From contig NZ_CP133262.1 in the NCBI RefSeq assembly GCF_030915405.1, positions 1,240,001 through 1,304,000 on the forward strand: DNA of 64,000 bases. Direction: 5' to 3'. The position numbers and the translations under genes were made by a program. Under the pieces are notes generated by a model, which worked only from the letters and a program-made list of their open reading frames with translations, made no database searches and had not been told where the DNA came from. Position 1 is the first letter of the stretch. Each line of letters begins with the position of its first letter. This stretch comes from Neobacillus nitrireducens (GTDB lineage: Bacteria; Bacillota; Bacilli; Bacillales; Cytobacillaceae). Positions 37,101-45,689 of this stretch are shown here, piece after piece.

Positions 37101-38407
37101 GTTTTAAGCCATAATTTACCTTGTTCAACCGTTTTCACATTTCCACCCAACGAATTTACCACATAAACCACATCGTTCACGTTATTCTTGGAAGGTACTT
37201 TTAATTGCATACCAGAGATATATCCAAGCGTTACGATCGACTCGACTGCACGAACAGCAGAAGCTTTCGCATCTTTTGTTCTTTCATCGGATTCGCCGAA
37301 TGTTTTTTTCATGTAGTTGTATCTCCAGATTTCACCTGAAGCGTACATGGTAGTCCAAAGACCATCGTTATCCGTGTCATAGTTTCCACGTGCTGCATCT
37401 GTGTCCGCAGTCATCAACGCTTTCATCATTTCAGCTTGATTTGTAAAACTCATATTACCAGATTGGAAGCCATAGCGGTCAGTAAAATTCCTAGAAATTT
37501 CCTCTTGAAGCAATGCCTTACTCATCAATGAAACTTGTTTTCTAGCGATATGTGTTGCATTTCCGGCTGAACCTAACACCCAAAGTCCATTGTCGCCGTC
37601 AGGCATGATGTTAGTGATAACCTCGACTGCATTCGTTCCTGGTTGAGAAGTACCCGTTTGTGGAATATATCTTCCGCCTTGTAAATATTGAATTTGATCG
37701 GCTGAAGAAAGATTTGGGTCGTAAAGTGTAACCGCATCCGACACGATACCAGAAGTAACATTCATAGGGGCACTCGAAGTAAGATCGACTTTGCCACTAG
37801 ACATCATTAAAGTATCTTTGGATACCAACCATTTTACTCCGTCATCACCATCAACATATCCTAAATAGTTTTTAGAAGGAAATGTCTTTCCTTCTGGAGC
37901 CGTGGGAATGTTTGTTGTTTGCAATTGTGAATCTCTAAGTTCTGCAGGGATCGCTGGATCATTCGCAGCATAATAGTAAACAAACTTATCTAAAAACGTT
38001 TTATCTTGTGTTTCTGCTACAGTAACTGTGATCGTCACTGTTTTAGCAGCACCACTAAAATCCACACCAGTACCAGTGATAATTGCTGTACCACCAGTTA
38101 CCCCTAAAATCTTTCCGCTGTGATCACCGTTTGCATTGCCAACCTTATCAACATAGGCAACATAAGGATCAGAAGTTGTCCATTTTACTGGCTTTGATGT
38201 ATCTAAACCAGTAGGTTTTGCGTGAGTGATTTGTGTAGTATTCATATAAATGCTTCTGGCAGTTGAAATACTTTTTACATTAAAAGCTTGAGTTGAAACA
38301 GTAGGAGCAGCTTTAACAACTAAACTACTATAATTACCTGCAACCATTGAAAGAGCTAAAGCAGCAGTCGTAACCGTTTTACTAAAACGCCATTTACTTC
38401 TTTTCAT
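34121..38407 (-). CDS. large secreted multidomain protein (Big-like, central unknown domain, two Listeria-Bacteroides repeats, fibronectin III)
   Basis: 1428-aa exported protein. Residues 1-33 form a signal peptide ending in VKAAP. An Ig-like Big_2-type domain follows (about 40-130). The large central part (about 130-930) contains a possible calcium motif DTDNDGLW near 343-350, rich in Trp/Tyr/Asp like glycan-active enzymes, then DYEDGPLNATLAL and several His-rich stretches; I do not recognise its family. Ig-like segments follow (about 950-1200), then two ~70-residue Flg_new (Listeria-Bacteroides) repeats (about 1202-1338, each with a GYTFIGW/GFVFVGW core), and a fibronectin type III domain (1340-1426). 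No LPxTG or SLH anchor. It lies directly upstream of the PTS genes, suggesting it releases the imported sugar from a polymer (inference). Confidence 0.85.
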   Translation of the reverse strand: MKRSKWRFSKTVTTAALALSMVAGNYSSLVVKAAPTVSTQAFNVKSISTARSIYMNTTQITHAKPTGLDTSKPVKWTTSDPYVAYVDKVGNANGDHSGKILGVTGGTAIITGTGVDFSGAAKTVTITVTVAETQDKTFLDKFVYYYAANDPAIPAELRDSQLQTTNIPTAPEGKTFPSKNYLGYVDGDDGVKWLVSKDTLMMSSGKVDLTSSAPMNVTSGIVSDAVTLYDPNLSSADQIQYLQGGRYIPQTGTSQPGTNAVEVITNIMPDGDNGLWVLGSAGNATHIARKQVSLMSKALLQEEISRNFTDRYGFQSGNMSFTNQAEMMKALMTADTDAARGNYDTDNDGLWTTMYASGEIWRYNYMKKTFGESDERTKDAKASAVRAVESIVTLGYISGMQLKVPSKNNVNDVVYVVNSLGGNVKTVEQGKLWLKTNEAKPVFVDDNGKYTLTDTGKPASAGFFARTYKVDGSNNGATIAEAKSFDTAWLKKKAGTTTDITGKSVNYSVPGQFKNGQATNVKAYDTVAIPTRLTKIVNDQNPSLDEDTKDLDSDKVYYKATTSTDELVGHYFALDLAYNAFKDSDPELAAIIKNDLINHTNSVILNNYYQMSITGENALEARYNGVAPGNGLNATSSPTRWGNMNPEFLDGVPSAWVDGDYEDGPLNATLALQMLVTARDMGNYTPAEKEALEAQGIHVIAPLDYANEYKVMTGQEVSTTDTTHNDYEKRYPKSYNSTSLLDMTKQYVSRYFGISAHNGDDMGVSGVSYDSYMNYSDEEEAALSYYTLSHHAEKATAPAILYGMKQWWYNEKREKNPFMTEFYAASLGALKAKGFDIGDATVDRAGSEWGMKRIPNNYMNWDVLSANRNDVTHEAGDLMVDQLIPRDEVKMSKYNTNIFGTHERRTVDSGTSNTLESSTVISMPYWITQNPEDANYIADLGSKVTAPVNNGTESLTYPTNIAKLNPNAKYDADSHTFTINVGDSVKLDATAKGYIKNVSWLTDAWTQTGYVNGVPTKIIADSSKADVIDLRALANYKEVGNVDANGISVNGDHYGAYATGLKPGTVTVTGYVIDGFFRTPQKVTYTINVVDAKNSAELIAPTSVDTDTFAYPTWLKKAMASTDLNTDGNQHVEVTFESSSPSDVVVDSETGAVNYITDQPATIMATVTYSAVQIDDSPTFANDSHIMTFERTVSRDAVQTVSFDSNGGSTVDSVTASYKDPIVAPTTPSKTGYTFIGWFNDAVSTTVPFNFGAGVTESVKLTAHWKINSYNVAFNSNGGSTVTTKKANYNTVITKPANPTRKGFVFVGWYKDAAFKTAWNFTTDKVTANTTLYAKWKVGSPTGLKASKASPTSIKLTWTAVNGVSGYEIDRASASNFTSKVTKTTTTGTFTATGLVKGKTYYFKARAYTVVGKVKVYSNYTTVVPFKL

Positions 38408-38610
38408 TTATCTTCCTCCAAAGTAATATATTCGAATCAATTTTCTAACTCATAGATTTAACAATACATTCTAAACCCTTCATTCCCCTTCTGCTATCAA
38501 CCCCCTTAAGTAATGGTGTTTCAAAAGTTTTTATATTATTGTTCCTTCTATCGAGCCTCGTTTACAAAACTCTTTTGTTCATTGCGATAAAGGAACAAAT
38601 CATAACAAGT

Positions 38611-40542
38611 CTAGCAAAATAATATTTTAGAAATCTCGTACTGAAAATCATTGAAGTTATTTGACTTCAGAATTCTCTGTTTCGCCTCGGGATGATCCAT
38701 TAACTGTAAAACTAGTCGACTTAACTCCTTGTGTAAAAACAAGTCTCCAGCACGTAGATTAATTAAAAAAAGTATTTGTACTACCTTTCCATCGTAAGTT
38801 GGTGGATTCTTAAATATCACAACACTTACAGAATCTTGAATAGCAACCATTTTTAATGCATGTGGCACTGCAATCCCATTTTGAAGAATCGTCGATATTT
38901 TTTCTTCCCGTTCGACAACCAAATCAGGATAGTCAGGTGTTGCAAAACCCAGTTCAACAACTCTTTTTGCTTTTTCTTTAATGAAAGCTTTATAGTCAAA
39001 AGACTCTCTACTTTCTTCTATATAAAACAATTCTGAATGAAACAGAGATAAGAGTGATGGCACATTTTCCTTAACTTTACTCGCTGGGTACCTTGTGAGC
39101 GTACGACGAATTCTCTGGATATCCGTTTCAGATAATATTGGTCCTACTTGAATATACGGAATAGAACTATTGTCAAAACGAATTGGAATGGATGAAACTA
39201 ATAAATCATATTCTTCTAGATGAACCGTTTGAAGGTCACTATACAGAACGATTTCAATTGTTGCCCCCTGGAAAAGTGTTGCGAGTTTCATTTTTAGTAA
39301 ATCGGCCGATCCTGCTCCTGATCCGTACGATAGTAGAATTTTTTTGTAGGAACTTAATTGTTTTTGCTTCTCCCTTTCCATATGGGCTGCAAAATGCATT
39401 GTAAGATATCCCATTTCATCACTAGAAAGTTCGAATCCCCATATTTCCTTTATCATTTCAGAAAATTTTAATGCAATCATAAAGACATCGGAATATCTAC
39501 TGTATACATCATCTATCAATGGATTTGAAAGCTTTAAATTGAAATATAACCTTCTTAACAAGGGATACATATGCATCAAAAGGTTATCCAAAAGTTGCTG
39601 ATCACCTGTAAACTGTGTCAAGAAAGTTTGATCTAATTTCTCCAAACACTGCTTTAGTTTTTGTTTCAAATCATTCTTTTCTTGTTCCTCAATATCATCC
39701 ACACTCGATTTACCACTTAAATGTGCAGCAAGATAGATAATCTCACTCTCTGGTAGTAAGACATGATATAGTTCAGAAAGGATTTCACAAATTCTCTTGG
39801 CTATATTCATATACGATGGCTTGATCAGGGATACATCTAAATTCTTTTCCTGATTAGGCAATATAAAGTTGTGTTGAGTTACTCGAAACGAGAGTATTTG
39901 AATATGTCCTAAAATGTTCTCAAGTGCAAAATAACTCAATTTCAAATGATTGTTTTGTACCTCTTCACTCAAAACAGTTCTAATTTCTTCAAAAGGAAAC
40001 GCTTTCTCGAAATTTAGATAATTAGATTTCTTTAACAATCCTGTTTCTTTTTGACTTAAGAAATAGGAAAACGCCCTTCTAAAATTTGTTTCGTCACCTA
40101 GTAAACGAACACCGTAACGTGATTTTGTTTCTACTTTTAAATCAAAAATCCTAACTAGTTTTTCAACTTCAACCATGTCGCTCAAAACTGTCGATCTGCT
40201 TATCATTAGGCTTTCAGCAAACATATCAATGGTTTGAAACTCAGTCGTTTGAAGCAGGAGCATAATGATATTGATTACACGAACACGAGGTAAATCCGGG
40301 GCTAAAGCTCCCTTCATTTCTTTCAGATACGATTGAACCATTTCTTGATTTACTACATGAAGTAAAAATCCTTCACCACGTTTTTTCTGAATAACAAATC
40401 CAGACTTTTCACCAATAACGTTTAATTCTTTCAATTCATTTCGTAATGTCCGATTTGAAATGGCGAATTCTGATTCAAGTTCATGTGATGTAAGTGTTTT
40501 GCTTTTTTGATACAAATATTGCAAAATTAGATCTCTTCGCAT
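38611..40542 (-). CDS. PRD-containing transcriptional activator (LicR/BglG family with EIIB and EIIA domains)
   Basis: 643-aa PTS-controlled regulator. Two N-terminal HTH segments (about 1-60 and 85-140), two PRD domains (about 170-390), a IIB-like domain (KILLSYGSGAGSADLLKMKL, about 400-490; no phosphorylatable Cys at the usual place, serine/glycine instead) and a IIA-like domain (about 500-640, His in IAVPHALKM). PRD activators of this kind respond to HPr and to their own PTS: active when sugar flows. Its promoter shares a ~65-75-bp block with that of the kinase-led operon, so it likely controls both and itself. Confidence 0.9.
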   Translation of the reverse strand: MRRDLILQYLYQKSKTLTSHELESEFAISNRTLRNELKELNVIGEKSGFVIQKKRGEGFLLHVVNQEMVQSYLKEMKGALAPDLPRVRVINIIMLLLQTTEFQTIDMFAESLMISRSTVLSDMVEVEKLVRIFDLKVETKSRYGVRLLGDETNFRRAFSYFLSQKETGLLKKSNYLNFEKAFPFEEIRTVLSEEVQNNHLKLSYFALENILGHIQILSFRVTQHNFILPNQEKNLDVSLIKPSYMNIAKRICEILSELYHVLLPESEIIYLAAHLSGKSSVDDIEEQEKNDLKQKLKQCLEKLDQTFLTQFTGDQQLLDNLLMHMYPLLRRLYFNLKLSNPLIDDVYSRYSDVFMIALKFSEMIKEIWGFELSSDEMGYLTMHFAAHMEREKQKQLSSYKKILLSYGSGAGSADLLKMKLATLFQGATIEIVLYSDLQTVHLEEYDLLVSSIPIRFDNSSIPYIQVGPILSETDIQRIRRTLTRYPASKVKENVPSLLSLFHSELFYIEESRESFDYKAFIKEKAKRVVELGFATPDYPDLVVEREEKISTILQNGIAVPHALKMVAIQDSVSVVIFKNPPTYDGKVVQILFLINLRAGDLFLHKELSRLVLQLMDHPEAKQRILKSNNFNDFQYEISKILFC

Positions 40543-40886
40543 ACATTACCTCGTCACTCTAGATGCTACTCTAGTTAATTTAAGTTTACTTTCCACCAAA
40601 TATATTTAACAGTTTGATTTTTTCCAACATACCTAGCAATTTGAAGCTAAATAAGCACTTTCAAGACTTTTAAAGATGACCTGACCGAATCTTATCATAG
40701 ATCTACTTGTTTAAAAATTTAGCGTTTCTTCATACTTGTTAAGTAAAACTTATTTATCCCTTAAAGTTTCCTCTATGCCCAGTACGTGGTAAATTTCGTA
40801 TAAGTCAAAAAAACGTTCCCATGGCCCTGGAACGCTTTTCTCATTAAACTCCTATTCACTATGCTAGTAACAGATATGGGGCTGAA
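40543..40886 (-). promoter_or_regulatory. regulator promoter region with conserved block, copy 1 (40566-40640), plus terminator
   Basis: A block running from CTACTCTAG to AGCAAT (40566-40640) closely matches 45232-45296: shared runs include TTTAAGT, TTACT, CCACC, AACAGTT and GATTTTTTCCAACA. On the minus strand GTTGGAAAAAAT and the A-rich stretch precede a candidate promoter. The remainder up to 40812 shows nothing else recognisable; 40813-40836 is a terminator. Confidence 0.6.
40813..40836 (-). terminator. terminator of SIS-NTP transferase-GH170-kinase operon
   Basis: The minus strand forms AGCGTTCC/GGAACGT with a 9-nt loop followed by seven Ts, 51 nt beyond the SIS gene stop. Confidence 0.75.
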
Positions 40887-41603
40887 TTACACACCATAAT
40901 ACTTCGCAAAAAGTTCTTTATTCCATTCTTCTCCGCCATCAACATTAGAGCTCTTAAACACAGGAGGTTTCAGTCCAGCTTGATGGTATTTTTTTGCTAA
41001 CAAAATAGAAATGGTTTGAGCAACAAAAGCTCCCGCCATCGTAGAAGTTGCCCCCATACCTGTGTTTGCTTCTTCAACATAAAAAGCAGCATCCCCGGGT
41101 CCAGTACAACTATCAATAACTACATTACTAAAGTCACAAAGATATTTTCCGCTACTGTGTCTGGATTTTGAGCCTGCAGGATGAATCGGATTTGTAAATG
41201 CAATGACCTTTGTACCGCATTCCTGTACCATTTTTGCAAGTTCAACCGTCATTCCATTTCTACCTGAATTAGAAGCAATGACAAGTACATCCTTTGAGGT
41301 AATTTTATATAAATCAAAGATAACTTTTGCATAGGCTTCTATCCGTTCAATCACAGTACTTTTTAAAGGATGATCGTGTAAAAAAAACTCATTCGGTAAA
41401 ATAGGCGAGACCTGTGCAAATCCACCCGCTCTTACGTAAAATTCTTCAGCAAACATATGGGAGTGACCTGAACCTGTAACAAGAAAGCGACCTCCATGTT
41501 GGAGTGCTTCAAAAATGCATGTGGCTGCTTCACCCATTTTTTCAATCTGTGTCGTATACAGTTTTTCGAGATTTGCTGTCACATATTGATAATAACTCTC
41601 CAT
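40887..41603 (-). CDS. SIS-domain sugar isomerase-like protein (UPF0309 type)
   Basis: 238-aa protein with one SIS (phosphosugar-binding) domain: FLVTGSGHSHMFAEEF (about 40-55) and VLVIASNSGRNGMTVELAK (about 106-124) are the two phosphosugar-binding serine-rich loops. The family resembles MurQ/GmhA-type enzymes but lacks the MurQ C-terminal helical domain, so its reaction is not certain. With the GH170 and sugar kinase upstream in the same operon, isomerisation or ether cleavage of an amino-sugar phosphate is plausible. Confidence 0.82.
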   Translation of the reverse strand: MESYYQYVTANLEKLYTTQIEKMGEAATCIFEALQHGGRFLVTGSGHSHMFAEEFYVRAGGFAQVSPILPNEFFLHDHPLKSTVIERIEAYAKVIFDLYKITSKDVLVIASNSGRNGMTVELAKMVQECGTKVIAFTNPIHPAGSKSRHSSGKYLCDFSNVVIDSCTGPGDAAFYVEEANTGMGATSTMAGAFVAQTISILLAKKYHQAGLKPPVFKSSNVDGGEEWNKELFAKYYGV

Positions 41604-41631
41604 TATAACTATTACTCCTTATATTGATTTG

Positions 41632-42999
41632 TTACCACCCGTACTTATTTTCGCTCCATTTTTTTATAATTAGATCTTGCTTCACAAAAACAAGACTATT
41701 CTTTTCGATATCTTTATCTATGATTGCACCAGCTCCGAGAACACTATAAGCGCCTATTTTACAACCAGGCATAATAATCGTATTTACGCCCGTTCTGCAA
41801 TAGTCACCAAGGTAAGCAGCATTTGAAAAATGTAACGGTACTTCTTTTCGTCCATTTACAACGTGCTCAGTTTCTCCGTCATCAAACCGTAATGTTCCGC
41901 AAACGGTTGCTGCTCCGATATCCGTATGACTGCCAATTGCACCATAAAACTCGCCATAATGGTAAAGATATACCTTATCCATCACCATTCCACCAAGGAA
42001 CTCTGCACAATGGTCGAATATACAATTCGATCCTATCGATACTCCATCGTAAATGATGCAGTAATTACTAATTTTTGTATGATCACCAATCACAGCATTG
42101 CCATTAAAAATGGCTCCATTATCAATGATTGTATTGTCACCCACAATCAGGTTACCGTAAATGACAACTCGGTCCCCAATTGAGGAGTTCTTGCCCAGTT
42201 TTACATGGCCATGAATGGTTGCATTCGTAGAAATTGTCGCACCTTCTGCTAGTTGGTTCTCTTGTAATGCATTACAAAAATAATCCACCATAAATTGGTT
42301 CGCCTCTAACATATGCCAAGGCTTGTCAATATCAAAGAAATATCCACTACATTCGATAGCAGTCAATTTTACTTGATTAAGCGATTTCAGAAGTCCGGCT
42401 TCAATAAATCTCTCCTTTGGAACACCTACACCTACTTTTACATCAGGAAAATAATCTGGAGTTCTTTTCACATAATCTAAAAGTGTGTCGTCAAAGTGAA
42501 ATCCTGCAAATTGGTGGGTAATGCTGTTCCCACGATAATGGGCACCGATCGACTGAACGAACCCATTCTCAATACTCGCACCAATCCAGTTTCTTGAGGA
42601 TTCCTCTAAATTTTTCAACAATACAGCTGGCTTTGCAGAATTCACTAAGTTCTCTAAATCCTTTTGTTCAACGATGGTATCCCCATAGAGGACTAAAACG
42701 TCCTTCGTATCCGAGAGATTCTCAGTTCCTATTACTAGACTTTCAGCACTTCCGAAATTTGTTGGATCACTTACATATTTAATGTTTTCTATATCTGATA
42801 AAAGATTCTCTATCTCTCTTTGATGTTCTTCATGAACGACAACAACAATTTCTTCTATTCCCATTGCCACAATGGATTCAATGTTATAGCGGATTAATGG
42901 CTTCCCTGCGATTTTTATTGTTGTTTTGGAGCGTACCGCGTTGAAAGGAAACATTTTACTACCTTTGCCTGCCGCAAGAATAATGGCGCTTTTCACCAT
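41632..42999 (-). CDS. sugar nucleotidyltransferase with left-handed beta-helix domain (GlmU-like)
   Basis: 455-aa protein, starting at the ATG at 42999 that follows a perfect GGAGGTGAT site (an ATG at 43023 is less likely). The N-terminal pyrophosphorylase domain (LAAGKGSKMFPFNAVRSKTT, KIAGKPLIRYNIE) runs to about 225 and hexapeptide repeats forming a left-handed beta-helix follow (about 235-450, e.g. GDNTIIDNGAIFNGNAVIGD). The layout matches GlmU, GlcNAc-1-P uridyltransferase/acetyltransferase, but differs enough to be a catabolic-locus paralogue. It presumably makes or recycles a nucleotide-activated amino sugar; the substrate is unproven. Confidence 0.8.
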   Translation of the reverse strand: MVKSAIILAAGKGSKMFPFNAVRSKTTIKIAGKPLIRYNIESIVAMGIEEIVVVVHEEHQREIENLLSDIENIKYVSDPTNFGSAESLVIGTENLSDTKDVLVLYGDTIVEQKDLENLVNSAKPAVLLKNLEESSRNWIGASIENGFVQSIGAHYRGNSITHQFAGFHFDDTLLDYVKRTPDYFPDVKVGVGVPKERFIEAGLLKSLNQVKLTAIECSGYFFDIDKPWHMLEANQFMVDYFCNALQENQLAEGATISTNATIHGHVKLGKNSSIGDRVVIYGNLIVGDNTIIDNGAIFNGNAVIGDHTKISNYCIIYDGVSIGSNCIFDHCAEFLGGMVMDKVYLYHYGEFYGAIGSHTDIGAATVCGTLRFDDGETEHVVNGRKEVPLHFSNAAYLGDYCRTGVNTIIMPGCKIGAYSVLGAGAIIDKDIEKNSLVFVKQDLIIKKWSENKYGW

Positions 43000-43089
43000 T
43001 CCATCACCTCCGGTTTCATTCACGTTTTATAACCTTGTATTAAAAACAACAAAATACAGTCTAAAATCATTTTTTACCATGGAAATTTT

Positions 43090-44217
43090 TCACTTATATT
43101 CTACTAACCGAAATTTATTTTTGCCTGCTAAAATATAAGGTAATAAATCTTTGGCAAACGGATGAACAAATCCAATGACATTGTGCTCCACCGATTGTCC
43201 TAAATCTTTCAATGAGATTTGCACTTCCCCTTCATATTGAGCACTTCTATTATTTAAAACAGAGATTGTATACTTTTCCCTTGGTGCACAGAAGCAAGGA
43301 GGCACTTCCATTCCTCTCGTATCAGTCGCCCGGATTAGATTTGCAGGCTGATCCACTCTTGAAATGAGGACTGAATCTTGAATTTGCATTTTTGTATTTT
43401 GAGAAACAAACGGATGGAATACAACTGGAATCTCTATATAATCTTGTTTGTAACACCTCGACATTTCAATAAGCTCTGAAAGATCGGCAAACGAGTCACC
43501 AATTAGCACATCATCAAAACCATTTGCAAATAACTCTAGCATTGCAATATGGCAAGGCAAAAAGCGGTGTTTTTCAATCGTGCAAACCCCATGACCTAAG
43601 TAGTGCAAATCTTTAGGCGAAAGTTGCGATGCAATAAACCCTCCGACTGGCACACCAAATGAGGCAAACAAGTCGTTAATTGGGCGAATGTCCCCAAGAG
43701 ACAATGCTGTATCTGGTAGTGGGAAAAAATTGTGACAAGCGGTTAGTTGACCAATATTTCCTTCTTTTTCTACCGTTTCTAAAAATTCACGATACTCACG
43801 TAAAGCGCCTCCATTCTGATTATCAGAAGAGGACATCGAAGCGTTTACTTCTATTTGAATCCCCTGTTGATTTTTTGAAAGAAGTGCCATTTCTTGGCTC
43901 GTAAAACCTCCATCAATACGGAGTTTAGTGATGCCCATATTTTGTAACGCTGTAAGATCGTTTAATGTACAGCCCAACTCGTTGAAAACCTCATCATTCA
44001 TATCAGCCGATACAGTCATACCAAGTTCTTTACAGTACCTCAGTATGTCCTTCCAAGTGTTCACACTTACATCGTGAGCACCTTCAAAACCATGATTATT
44101 TAAAATCAGAGAAACAAATACTTTTTTAAAACCAAACGAATTGGCCTTTTCCAAATAATCTTTGATTTGACCTACTGGATAAAAGTTGGGATACACACTA
44201 ATTCCTATTTCACGCAT
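43090..44217 (-). CDS. DUF871/GH170 protein, MupG-like 6-phospho-N-acetylmuramidase candidate
   Basis: 375-aa protein beginning MREIGISVYPNFYPVGQIKD and containing LRIDGGFTSQEMALLSKN, NFFPLPDTALSL and DVLIGDSFADL, the pattern of the DUF871 family. One family member, S. aureus MupG, cleaves 6-phospho-MurNAc-GlcNAc, and the family is GH170 (established knowledge). Whether this copy has the same substrate is not decided by sequence. The gene is between the kinase and nucleotidyltransferase genes of one minus-strand operon, consistent with recycling of a GlcNAc/MurNAc-containing disaccharide. Confidence 0.85.
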   Translation of the reverse strand: MREIGISVYPNFYPVGQIKDYLEKANSFGFKKVFVSLILNNHGFEGAHDVSVNTWKDILRYCKELGMTVSADMNDEVFNELGCTLNDLTALQNMGITKLRIDGGFTSQEMALLSKNQQGIQIEVNASMSSSDNQNGGALREYREFLETVEKEGNIGQLTACHNFFPLPDTALSLGDIRPINDLFASFGVPVGGFIASQLSPKDLHYLGHGVCTIEKHRFLPCHIAMLELFANGFDDVLIGDSFADLSELIEMSRCYKQDYIEIPVVFHPFVSQNTKMQIQDSVLISRVDQPANLIRATDTRGMEVPPCFCAPREKYTISVLNNRSAQYEGEVQISLKDLGQSVEHNVIGFVHPFAKDLLPYILAGKNKFRLVEYK

Positions 44218-44242
44218 ATAAAGTCGTCATTCCTTACTATTA

Positions 44243-45205
44243 TTAATTTGTATTTACTTGTACCCCCGCACCAATTATGATGGCACCAAATACTGGATCA
44301 TAAAGTGGTGCAGAAATCTCTACTTGTGGTAAAACCACACGTAACTTCTCTTTTAACGTACCCAAATAATCTGTTGATTTCGTCAACAAACTGCCTGCAA
44401 CAGAGAGACGGAATTTTTCTGACCCCATTTGTCGACTGATTCCAACGACTAAACGGACTAATTTCTCTAGTTCTGCTTCAACAATCGTACGAGCAGCTTC
44501 GTCTCCTTTTGCCCATGCTTCTAGAATAAATGGTGTACATGAAGCTACCTTGTCAACGGGTAGCGTATCTTCCAAATATAATAAATCCATAAAATCTTCT
44601 GGAGAAGTCAACTGAAAATGAGTGAGCAACTTTTCTGTAAATGATGTAGGTGCAATAACTTTGTCGTACTCTTGCATTACAGCTGCAATCGCATGTCGAC
44701 CAATTTGGAAACCGCTTCCTTCATCACTTATCAATCCACCCCATCCACCAGAGCGTACGATTTTTCCTTTTGAGTCAATTCCCACAACAATGGAACCTGT
44801 TCCAGCAATCATCAAAGCATCTTTTCGATCTCCGTTGCCACCAACAAGGGCAATTTCTGCATCATTCACTACTTCTAGTTGGCAAGTGAATCCGCCTTCT
44901 TTTAATGCAGACAGATAGACTTCAACATCCTTCGGTCGATCGACACCTGCAGAACCTAGTACGAGAATCGCATCTTGCAGTCGCTCTTGAAAACCAGAGA
45001 CCAATGCTTCATAAATTTCGCAAAATACTTGCCTAAGACCTTCTACTCCGATGTTATTATAATTAGACATCCCAAAATTTTGATCAAATAGCGTTTCTCC
45101 ATCTGGTCGTTCTTTGACCATGACTCTTGTTTTCGTTCCTCCGCCGTCCATTCCAATAATCAATCTATTACTCATTATTTGTTTATTCATCCTTTCATTA
45201 CTCAT
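44243..45205 (-). CDS. BadF/BadG/BcrA/BcrD-type ATPase, N-acetylglucosamine/MurNAc kinase-like
   Basis: ~310-aa ASKHA-fold kinase. The phosphate-1 loop GMDGGGTKTR lies about 18-27, VNDAEIAL near 118 and MIAGTGSIVVGID near 140, then GGWGGLISDEGSGFQIG, the typical BadF/NagK sugar-kinase signature. It likely phosphorylates a free amino sugar such as GlcNAc or MurNAc. The start is uncertain: ATGs at 45205, 45190 and 45175 are possible. First gene of the operon, with a conserved upstream block at 45232-45296. Confidence 0.85.
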   Translation of the reverse strand: MSNERMNKQIMSNRLIIGMDGGGTKTRVMVKERPDGETLFDQNFGMSNYNNIGVEGLRQVFCEIYEALVSGFQERLQDAILVLGSAGVDRPKDVEVYLSALKEGGFTCQLEVVNDAEIALVGGNGDRKDALMIAGTGSIVVGIDSKGKIVRSGGWGGLISDEGSGFQIGRHAIAAVMQEYDKVIAPTSFTEKLLTHFQLTSPEDFMDLLYLEDTLPVDKVASCTPFILEAWAKGDEAARTIVEAELEKLVRLVVGISRQMGSEKFRLSVAGSLLTKSTDYLGTLKEKLRVVLPQVEISAPLYDPVFGAIIIGAGVQVNTN

Positions 45206-45231
45206 CGAATCAACCTAGTTACTACTCTAAT

Positions 45232-45296
45232 TTATTTAAGTATACTTACCACCCCAATTATTAAACAGTTGGATTTTTTCCAACAAATTTAGCAAT
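45232..45296 (-). promoter_or_regulatory. conserved promoter block, copy 2, before kinase-led operon
   Basis: Runs from CTACTCTAA to AGCAAT and matches 40566-40640 upstream of the PRD regulator gene. A GTTGGAAAAAATCCAAC inverted repeat (7-bp arms approx.) lies on the minus strand near 45269-45285. Sharing of the block suggests autoregulation and co-regulation by the PRD activator. Confidence 0.6.
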
Positions 45297-45480
45297 ATTA
45301 TTATTCATATTTCCTGTTGACTAAAGGGATACCATGGTAGATTAGGGGACTTTATTGTATCCTGCGAAAAATTGGATGTTATAATGTAGGAATTGCCAGT
45401 TGTCCTTCCAACACAACCTGAAAAACACACGGCACAAGTACTGATAAATCAAGGTTTCTTGTTTTCTAATGTTTCCTTGT
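45297..45480. other. no recognisable gene
   Basis: Between the kinase-operon promoter and the first direct repeat I see no gene. The minus-strand reading from 45480 downwards ends in a stop at about 45440. Confidence 0.4.
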
Positions 45481-45500
45481 GATTTCTAATTTTAAAAATT

Positions 45501-45520
45501 TGGGCACCTAGCATGGCACC
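45501..45520 (-). repeat. imperfect direct repeat, copy 1 (20-bp core)
   Basis: TGGGCACCTAGCATGGCACC at 45501-45520 matches 47126-47145 with one mismatch; the flanks (45478-45524 against 47102-47149) are also alike. On the minus strand the core reads GAMLGAQ in a short open frame ending at 45440 (…NHKETLENKKP), like the C-terminal tail of a phage-type integrase. The repeats flank ~1.6 kb of decayed mobile DNA. Confidence 0.55.
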
Positions 45521-45689
45521 AAAAACACCTACCTATTTTTTTCTGCACTGGCAGCCAATTACTGAGCGGCAGATGATAATAGAAAGATCAGAAAATCATA
45601 TCCGCAATATAATTAGGACTTCTGTCGGCAAAAAACAAAAGGAAACTAGAATCACAAAAAAAAAATCTGCTGTTTTATTGATATCTTTT

